Of a stretch of 7,291 bases of DNA, positions 1 to 3,678 are shown piece by piece (the first letter of the stretch is position 1; each line of letters starts with the position of its first letter). The stretch covers positions 1-7,291 of the forward strand of contig JAEXXY010000139.1 of assembly GCA_023451855.1 (NCBI GenBank), written 5' to 3'. Position numbers and translations under genes: made by a program. The DNA comes from Actinomycetes bacterium. GTDB lineage: Bacteria; Actinomycetota; Actinomycetes; Actinomycetales; Dermatophilaceae. A model generated the notes under the pieces. That model was given only the letters and a program-made list of their open reading frames with translations, was not told the origin of the DNA and searched no databases.

Positions 1-30
1 CCGTCTGCGGCTGAGCGTCCACGGTTCGCT

Positions 31-51
31 GACGTCGCCCCGTGCGGCGTC
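31..51 (+). terminator. Possible hairpin downstream of the AraC-family gene
   Basis: Bases 31-38 and 44-51 pair as an 8-bp stem with one G-T wobble around a 5-base loop. It lies just past the stop codon of the minus-strand regulator. No T-tract follows on either strand, and on the minus-strand transcript the wobble becomes an A-C mismatch. It may therefore serve a plus-strand transcript entering from outside the window, or it may be chance in GC-rich DNA. I see no gene in positions 1-68. Confidence 0.22.
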
Positions 52-68
52 GGCGGGACGCGGCTGTC

Positions 69-866
69 TCAGCGGGACGCGTCGCGGAAGGCCCGCGGCG
101 TCAGTCCCGTCGCGGCGCGGAAGCGCCGGATGAGGTGTCGCTCGTCGGAGTAGCCGGTCGCCGCGGCGATGTCGCGCACCCCGAGGCCGGTGTGCACGAG
201 CAGCTCCGTGGCGGTCGCGAGCCGGCGCCCGGCCCGGTGCGCGTACGGGCTGGTGCCCGTCTCGACGCGGAACCGCCGCCGCCAGGTCTCGTACGGCAGG
301 CCGACCGCCGAGGCGACGTCGTGCAGGTCGAGGGACTCCCCGAGGTCGTGCTCCAGCAGCTCGAGGGACCGCGCGAGCCACGCGTCCGTGGCGCCGGGAC
401 CACGACGTCGCAGCTGCGCGTCGACCGCCAGGGCGTCGAGGAGGGCCGCCAGCAGGTCGAGGGCTTCTGCGTCGCGGCCCTGGACCGTCGCGGGCCGGGA
501 GCGCTCGAACGAGGCGAAACGAGCCGCCCAGCGCCGCACCGGCAGGTCGTGGACGAGCGGGCGGCCGGGGGAGAGGGCGCCCCGACGTGCCGCGAGCTCG
601 TAGACGAGGCCGTCGAACACGACGAAGTGCTCGTCCCAGCCGCTCGCGTGCGCGCCGTACCAGTGCGGGTGCCCCGGGTGCACGAGGATGAGCGTGCCTG
701 CGGCGACAGGCTCGTCGTGAGCGGCGTCGAGATAGCGGCCTGAGCCGGCGGTGACGAAGGTGAGCCCCCAGGTCGGGTGCCGGCGGGTCGTGCCGGTGGG
801 CAGGCCGCCGCCACCGAGGATGCGTCCGGCCACGAGCACCTCGCCGAGCCGGCCGGCGGTCGTCAT
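69..866 (-). CDS. AraC-family transcriptional regulator (cupin sensor plus AraC HTH)
   Basis: A 265-residue DNA-binding regulator of the usual AraC/XylS length. Residues about 25-90 look like a cupin-type sensor domain, with G-x-G-R-Y near 42-45 and a P-G-H-P-H-W stretch at 64-69. Residues about 165-263 form the C-terminal AraC domain: a first helix-turn-helix near 178-199 (A-S-A-V-G-L), then a second near 228-250 with the conserved R-D-I-A-A-A-T-G-Y-S and a closing G-L-T-P-R-A-F-R. The ATG at 866 has a GAGG five bases upstream. The gene is divergent from the PhyH-family oxygenase at 1008, and such neighbours are often regulator and target, so control of that gene is the leading inference. 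The inducer cannot be read from sequence. The family call is firm; the target and ligand are inference. Confidence 0.93.
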   Translation of the reverse strand: MTTAGRLGEVLVAGRILGGGGLPTGTTRRHPTWGLTFVTAGSGRYLDAAHDEPVAAGTLILVHPGHPHWYGAHASGWDEHFVVFDGLVYELAARRGALSPGRPLVHDLPVRRWAARFASFERSRPATVQGRDAEALDLLAALLDALAVDAQLRRRGPGATDAWLARSLELLEHDLGESLDLHDVASAVGLPYETWRRRFRVETGTSPYAHRAGRRLATATELLVHTGLGVRDIAAATGYSDERHLIRRFRAATGLTPRAFRDASR

Positions 867-890
867 GCTGCCTCAGCGTGCGTGCGCATG

Positions 891-950
891 ACACCAGAAC
901 GTACCCCTCCGACCATGCCGTCCCGTGTCGCCGGCTCCGGGGTCTGGTGT
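891..950. promoter_or_regulatory. Widely spaced inverted repeat in the divergent intergenic region
   Basis: ACACCAGA at 891-898 is the exact reverse complement of TCTGGTGT at 943-950. Extending each arm by two bases gives ACACCAGAAC and, on the other strand, ACACCAGACC, a 9-of-10 match. The arm centres are 52 bases apart, close to five helical turns. The left arm abuts the candidate -10 box of the regulator gene. This is the arrangement expected for paired half-sites of a regulator acting on a divergent promoter, possibly through looping or autorepression. Binding by the adjacent AraC protein is inference. Confidence 0.42.
898..903 (-). promoter_or_regulatory. Candidate -10 box for the AraC-family gene
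   Basis: Read on the minus strand, these bases are TACGTT, matching the TAnnnT core of actinobacterial -10 elements. A start about seven bases downstream would fall near 891 and give a 5' leader of about 25 bases containing the GAGG ribosome binding site. No convincing -35 is visible at 16-18 bases upstream, so support is modest. Confidence 0.28.
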
Positions 951-963
951 GGTGGGTGGACCG

Positions 964-980
964 ACGACCTCTCCGGTCGT
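964..980. repeat. Inverted repeat ACGACC-N5-GGTCGT upstream of the PhyH-family gene
   Basis: Perfect 6-bp arms at 964-969 and 975-980 flank a 5-base spacer (TCTCC), 28-44 bases before the oxygenase start codon. It could be an operator or a hairpin in the 5' leader. It directly abuts the next palindrome, sharing base 980. Confidence 0.4.
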
Positions 981-994
981 TCACGATCCGTGAA
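980..994. promoter_or_regulatory. 15-bp palindrome TTCACG-ATC-CGTGAA overlapping the ribosome binding site
   Basis: Perfect 6-bp arms (980-985 and 989-994) surround a 3-base centre. The right arm runs into the GAAGGA Shine-Dalgarno sequence (992-997) of the oxygenase gene. The size and symmetry resemble operators of dimeric repressors such as LacI, GntR or TetR types. As RNA it could form a small hairpin partly covering the ribosome binding site. Which of these applies, if either, is not settled by the sequence. Confidence 0.42.
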
Positions 995-1007
995 GGACGG
1001 CCCTGCG

Positions 1008-1841
1008 ATGCCGATCAACACCCTGCCGGAGCTCACCACGGCGTACCCCGTCACCGACAAGGAGGTCGCGGCCTACCGGGCCGACGGCTTCGTCCGTCTG
1101 TCCCAGGTGGCGACGCGGGAGGAGGCGGCGGCCTACCGTGCCCCGGTGGCGGCGGCCGTCGAGCGCCTGAGCACCGAGACGCGACCGCTCGCCGAGCGGG
1201 ACAGCTACGGCATGGCGTTCCTGCAGGTCATGAACCTGTGGCGGGTCGACCCCGACGTCGCCCGCTTCGTCCTCGCCACCCGCTTCGCGGGCGTCGCCGC
1301 GCGCCTGCTCGGCGTGCCACGCGTCCGGCTCTACCACGACCAGGCGCTCTTCAAGGAGCCCGGCGGCGGGTACACGCCCTGGCACCAGGACGCCATGTAC
1401 TGGCCGCTCGACGGGTCACGCTGCCTGACGATGTGGATGCCGCTCGTCGACATCACGCCGGCCCACGGCGGCCTCGCCTTCGCGACCGGCAGCCACGTCG
1501 ACGGCCCGCTCAGCGACATCGGCATCTCCGATGCCTCGGAGGAGCACTTCGACCGGCTGCTCGCCGAGCGCGGCACGCGCGTCGACGAGCCCGTGGCCAT
1601 GCAGGCGGGTGACGCGTCGTTCCACTGCGGCTGGACCGTGCACCGGGCCCTCAGCAACAGCTCCGACGCCATGCGGGAGGTCATGACCGTCATCTGGTTC
1701 GCCGACGGGCTGGCGGTGCTCGAGCCGGCCAACGCCGCCCAGGGCAACGACCTCGCGACGTGGCTGCCGGGCCTCGCACCCGGTGATCTCGCCGCGTCCG
1801 AGGCGAACCCACTCCCCGGCGACGTCGACGGCCTGCCGTGA
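1008..1841 (+). CDS. Phytanoyl-CoA dioxygenase (PhyH) family Fe(II)/2-oxoglutarate oxygenase
   Basis: A 277-residue soluble oxygenase expected to couple 2-oxoglutarate decarboxylation to hydroxylation of an unidentified substrate. The double-stranded beta-helix iron triad is visible: H126-x-D128 in Y-T-P-W-H-Q-D, and distal H212 in W-T-V-H-R-A. R223 lies 11 residues after H212, the spacing of the 2-oxoglutarate-binding arginine in human PhyH. The region M144-P-L-V-D-I-T-P-A-H-G-G (144-155) and G161-S-H are typical of the family. The reading frame is open back to 777, but that would overlap the divergent regulator. The ATG at 1008 has GAAGGA (992-997) at good spacing, so I chose it. Family members act on acyl-CoAs, ectoine, halogenation substrates and small metabolites; nothing here identifies the substrate. 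It faces a SRPBCC gene 14 bases away. Confidence 0.92.
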   Translation: MPINTLPELTTAYPVTDKEVAAYRADGFVRLSQVATREEAAAYRAPVAAAVERLSTETRPLAERDSYGMAFLQVMNLWRVDPDVARFVLATRFAGVAARLLGVPRVRLYHDQALFKEPGGGYTPWHQDAMYWPLDGSRCLTMWMPLVDITPAHGGLAFATGSHVDGPLSDIGISDASEEHFDRLLAERGTRVDEPVAMQAGDASFHCGWTVHRALSNSSDAMREVMTVIWFADGLAVLEPANAAQGNDLATWLPGLAPGDLAASEANPLPGDVDGLP

Positions 1842-1855
1842 CGACGGCGTCGACG
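1823..1855. terminator. Possible bidirectional hairpin between convergent genes
   Basis: CGTCGACG at 1823-1830 recurs at 1848-1855. The octamer is its own reverse complement, so the copies can pair as an 8-bp stem around a 17-base loop. It spans the end of the oxygenase gene and the 14-base gap before the convergent SRPBCC stop codon. It has no T-tract, and similar motifs are common in GC-rich DNA, so termination is only a possibility. Confidence 0.22.
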
Positions 1856-2287
1856 CTACGGCGACGACTCGTCCTCGGACCGCGCCTTGAGGCCGGCGGT
1901 CTCCATGGCGAGGTAGCGGTCGGTGAGACCCCGGTACACGCGTCCGACGAGGGAGCCGAGCCACCCCTGCTGGCTGATCGAGAGGGTGGCCCGGCTGCGT
2001 CCGGCCTCCAGCGGCTCGACCCCGTGCCGAGCGACTGTGTGGACGCCGGGGCCGGTTGCCTCCCAGACGAACTCGCGGCCCTCCTCGATCGAGGTGACGG
2101 TCCACTGGGTGCGGGGCAGGCGCGGCTGCTCGATCAGCGCGCGCGAGCCGACCCGCAGCGGGGCAGGGTCGAGCAGGTGCAGTGACGTGACGGAGTCGGT
2201 CCACTCCGGCCACCGCTCCACATCCGTGATGACCGCCCACACGCGCGCAGCGTCGGCGCCGACGTCGATCGAGGTCGCCTGGTGCAT
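1856..2287 (-). CDS. SRPBCC (START/polyketide-cyclase-like) family protein
   Basis: A 143-residue single-domain protein. The N-terminus has the family pattern: a first beta strand (S-I-D-V-G-A-D-A-A-R-V-W, residues 6-17), then the helix and the D22-V-E-R-W-P-E-W signature. A central run of alternating strands follows (about 48-105, including Q61-W-T-V and E72-F-V-W-E), and a C-terminal amphipathic helix (about 110-135). The fold forms a hydrophobic ligand cavity; members bind or cyclise lipids and polyketides, or act as uncharacterised stress proteins. No signal peptide or membrane segment is seen. The ATG at 2287 is preceded by GCAGGA, and only 13 bases separate it from the upstream acetyltransferase stop codon, so the two are probably co-transcribed. 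Ligand and function are unknown. The domain call is confident. Confidence 0.85.
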   Translation of the reverse strand: MHQATSIDVGADAARVWAVITDVERWPEWTDSVTSLHLLDPAPLRVGSRALIEQPRLPRTQWTVTSIEEGREFVWEATGPGVHTVARHGVEPLEAGRSRATLSISQQGWLGSLVGRVYRGLTDRYLAMETAGLKARSEDESSP

Positions 2288-2300
2288 GTCACCATCCTGC

Positions 2301-3305
2301 TCACTCCACCGTCGCCGTGTCGACGTCTCGGGCGGCGTCCGACCCCGTGACGCTGTCGTCGCCGGTGCTGCTCGCGCCGCTCGTGTCGATGGCCCAGTGC
2401 CGCCACGTCGAGGTCACCTCCATGCCGACCCTCTCGTAGAGGCCGAGCGCGCCGGTGCGCGAGTCGGTCGACAGCTCCGAGCGGGTCGCGCCGTGGTCGC
2501 GGGCCGCGGCGAACGCGTCGACGAGCAGGGCGCGGGCCAGGCCCTTGCCGCGCTGGTCGCGGCGCACCGCAAGCTTGTCGATGTAGCCGAAGTCGTCGTT
2601 GACCATGAGGAGGGCGACACCGACGACGACGCCCGACGGGTCGGTCATGAGGCGCAGGTGCCACGGCTCGAACCCAGGGCGCAGCACCGTCCCGGCCGCC
2701 CAGTCCTCGAAGGGCTCGCGGTCGCGCTGCGACCACTCGAGGAAGGCGTCCTCGACGACCTCGTGGGCGATGCGGTGGTCGGCGTCACCCTCGGCGGCCC
2801 GCACCGAGTAGCCCTCGGGGACCGGCTGTGGCTCGACCTGCTTGCCCTCCGGCATCTCCAGCACCCACGAGGTCCACAGCGGCGAGTACCCGAGCGAGTG
2901 GAGCAGACGCTCACCGCTCGAGCCGGCGGGCACCGGCTGGCCGACGAGCCCGGCGCCGTCGCGCCGCGAGACCCGCTGGCACCACAGGGCCAGGGCCGTT
3001 CCGATGCCGCGGCCACGGGCGTCGGGATGCACGTGCGCGTGACCCCACCGGCCCCGGTCGACCTCGGCGTAGGCGACGAGGCGGTCACCGTCGTAGACCC
3101 CGACGGTCTGCCGGTCGATGTCGAAGCTCGGCCGCTGCCAGTCGCCGACGATGTCGGCCTCCTCGATGACGACGGTGCCGACGTCGGCCAGCTCGGCGTC
3201 ACGCATCAGCTCGAAGACGGCGCGGGCCTCCTCGGGGCGCAGCGGGCGCCACGTGACGCCGTCGAGGTGCTCGAGGCCGAGGTCGTTGATGTCCGTGGTC
3301 GTCAT
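2301..3305 (-). CDS. Tandem-domain GNAT family N-acetyltransferase
   Basis: A 334-residue protein with two GNAT folds. Each carries an acetyl-CoA pyrophosphate loop (motif A): V92-H-P-D-A-R-G-R-G-I-G in the first, and V247-R-R-D-Q-R-G-K-G-L-A in the second. The second domain also shows the C-terminal G-A-L-G-L-Y-E-R-V-G-M pattern (285-295), where the tyrosine is often the general acid. In the first domain the matching region (133-140, R-L-L-H-S-L-G-Y) is shorter but recognisable. Both Q/R-x-x-G-x-G/A sites look intact. Residues about 309-334 are a Ser/Thr/Asp-rich, probably disordered tail. MshD (mycothiol synthase) is also a double GNAT, but I see no specific match and do not assign it. The substrate, an amine of some kind, is unknown. 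It is first in a two-gene unit with the SRPBCC gene and divergent from the ilv operon. Confidence 0.88.
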   Translation of the reverse strand: MTTTDINDLGLEHLDGVTWRPLRPEEARAVFELMRDAELADVGTVVIEEADIVGDWQRPSFDIDRQTVGVYDGDRLVAYAEVDRGRWGHAHVHPDARGRGIGTALALWCQRVSRRDGAGLVGQPVPAGSSGERLLHSLGYSPLWTSWVLEMPEGKQVEPQPVPEGYSVRAAEGDADHRIAHEVVEDAFLEWSQRDREPFEDWAAGTVLRPGFEPWHLRLMTDPSGVVVGVALLMVNDDFGYIDKLAVRRDQRGKGLARALLVDAFAAARDHGATRSELSTDSRTGALGLYERVGMEVTSTWRHWAIDTSGASSTGDDSVTGSDAARDVDTATVE

Positions 3306-3324
3306 GACACGTCAGTGTCCTGAC
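3306..3324. repeat. Two interlocked 5-4-5 inverted repeats at the GNAT gene start
   Basis: GACAC-GTCA-GTGTC (3306-3319) and GTCAG-TGTC-CTGAC (3311-3324) overlap by nine bases. Each has perfect 5-bp arms and a 4-base centre. They sit directly upstream of the minus-strand ATG and over its candidate -10 box, where an operator would block transcription. Short arms make chance possible. Confidence 0.33.
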
Positions 3325-3342
3325 GCATCGGGTGCGCCTCAA
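3314..3342 (-). promoter_or_regulatory. Candidate promoter for the GNAT-SRPBCC unit
   Basis: On the minus strand, TTGAGG (3342-3337) is followed after 17 bases by GACACT (3319-3314). These match TTGACA in four of six positions and the conserved A2/T6 of the -10 box. A start seven to nine bases downstream would fall at or next to the ATG at 3305, implying a near-leaderless message. The nearest AGGA on this strand is 15 bases from the ATG, too far to be a good ribosome binding site, which fits that idea. Confidence 0.3.
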
Positions 3343-3389
3343 CCGACTTTCCGCGGGGGCGTTCGCACCGACGCCCCACGCGTCAAGTC

Positions 3390-3429
3390 CCCATGACAAT
3401 GGGTGAGATCACAGTGCCACATGCTGAGA
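3390..3429. promoter_or_regulatory. Inverted and direct repeats upstream of the ilvB promoter
   Basis: CCCAT-GACA-ATGGG is a perfect 5-4-5 inverted repeat at 3390-3403. TGAGA occurs at 3404-3408 and again at 3425-3429, exactly 21 bases apart (two helical turns), and the candidate -35 box begins another 21 bases on at 3446. Repeats on one DNA face immediately upstream of -35 are typical of activator sites. The binding protein is unknown. Confidence 0.33.
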
Positions 3430-3445
3430 CAGCCCGCACGGCCGA

Positions 3446-3474
3446 TTGACACCGTTGGGGCCGCGTAGGACGGT
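3446..3474 (+). promoter_or_regulatory. Candidate ilvB operon promoter
   Basis: A perfect TTGACA -35 box (3446-3451) is followed after exactly 17 bases by GACGGT (3469-3474), which keeps the conserved A2 and T6 of a -10 box. The expected start about seven bases downstream is G3481, the first base of the leader-peptide GTG. The alternative -10, TAGGAC at 3466-3471, would need a short 14-base spacer. The -35 is convincing; the -10 is weak. Confidence 0.45.
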
Positions 3475-3480
3475 TGACGC

Positions 3481-3507
3481 GTGGCCCGACTCCTCGTACT
3501 TCCCTAG
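3481..3507 (+). CDS. ilvB operon leader peptide (MARLLVLP), attenuation control
   Basis: Eight codons, GTG GCC CGA CTC CTC GTA CTT CCC, then TAG, encode M-A-R-L-L-V-L-P. Four consecutive residues are branched-chain amino acids (Leu-Leu-Val-Leu), and GTA and CTT are unusual codons in this GC-rich sequence. An in-frame TGA at 3475-3477 leaves the GTG at 3481 as the only start. The stop codon overlaps the 5' arm of the first attenuator hairpin (3506), as expected for a ribosome-sensing leader. AGGA at 3467-3470 could be a ribosome binding site with a 10-base spacer, but the best promoter would start transcription at the GTG itself, so leaderless translation is possible. Leader-peptide attenuation of ilvBNC is known in Corynebacterium glutamicum and predicted across actinobacteria. 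There is no Ile codon, so Leu and Val are the likely signals. Confidence 0.82.
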   Translation: MARLLVLP

Positions 3508-3538
3508 CGCGCCGACCAGCAGCACCGGTCAGCGCGCT
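3506..3538 (+). promoter_or_regulatory. Attenuator hairpin 1 (1:2 stem)
   Basis: AGCGCGC (3506-3512) pairs with GCGCGCT (3532-3538). After a C-A mismatch, GACC (3514-3517) pairs with GGTC (3527-3530), leaving a 9-base loop. It begins inside the leader-peptide stop codon and ends at the base before the terminator stem. When formed, it uses the 3' arm that the antiterminator needs, so it favours termination. Confidence 0.72.
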
Positions 3539-3562
3539 CCCTTCCGTCCCACCGCGGGACCG
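3526..3562 (+). promoter_or_regulatory. Alternative antiterminator pairing of the ilvB attenuator
   Basis: CGGTC (3526-3530) can pair with GACCG (3558-3562), and CGCG (3533-3536) with CGCG (3553-3556), across a small internal loop. This nine-pair structure takes the 3' arm of hairpin 1 and the 3' arm of the terminator stem, so it cannot coexist with either. It should form when a stalled ribosome keeps hairpin 1 open, allowing read-through into ilvB. It was found by eye and not energy-ranked. Confidence 0.5.
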
Positions 3563-3574
3563 AAGGGTTTTTTT
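3539..3574 (+). terminator. Intrinsic terminator of the ilvB attenuator
   Basis: CCCTTC (3539-3544) pairs with GAAGGG (3562-3567). After one C-C mismatch, GTCCC (3546-3550) pairs with GGGAC (3556-3560), around a 5-base loop. Seven consecutive T residues (3568-3574) follow at once. This is a textbook intrinsic terminator, the only such T run seen in this GC-rich window. It lies 104 bases before the ilvB start codon and downstream of the leader peptide, so it acts as an attenuator. Confidence 0.88.
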
Positions 3575-3678
3575 GTGGGCCGGGACGGGTCCACGACCGG
3601 GGGATCGAGGCGCCGACAGGGCCACGAGCAGCACCAGAGACCGCAACACCACGCAGTGCTCGAGACAAGGAAGAGATC
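3575..3678 (+). other. ilvB leader downstream of the attenuator
   Basis: This 104-base stretch between the terminator T-tract and the ilvB GTG has no convincing open reading frame or strong hairpin. Its second half (from about 3620) is rich in A and C and probably unstructured. It ends with AAGGAAGAG (3667-3675), a strong Shine-Dalgarno sequence a few bases before the GTG. Confidence 0.6.

Noticed and set aside
777..1007. N-terminal extension of the PhyH-family protein back to 777
   Set aside because: It would overlap the divergent regulator and the promoter region. The added residues are not family-like, and a good ribosome binding site precedes the ATG at 1008.
2301..3305. Assignment of the tandem GNAT as mycothiol synthase (MshD)
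   Set aside because: The two-domain layout matches, but I could not point to any MshD-specific residues, and no mycothiol-related gene is nearby.
3474..3502. Alternative promoter TTGACG (3474-3479) with TACTTC (3497-3502)
   Set aside because: It would start transcription inside or after the leader peptide, discarding an otherwise complete attenuator. TTGACA at 3446 is the better -35 match.
3400..3678. A T-box or other riboswitch in the ilvB leader
   Set aside because: No T-box core sequence (TGGNACCGCG type) or known riboswitch core was found. The leader peptide and stems explain the terminator.
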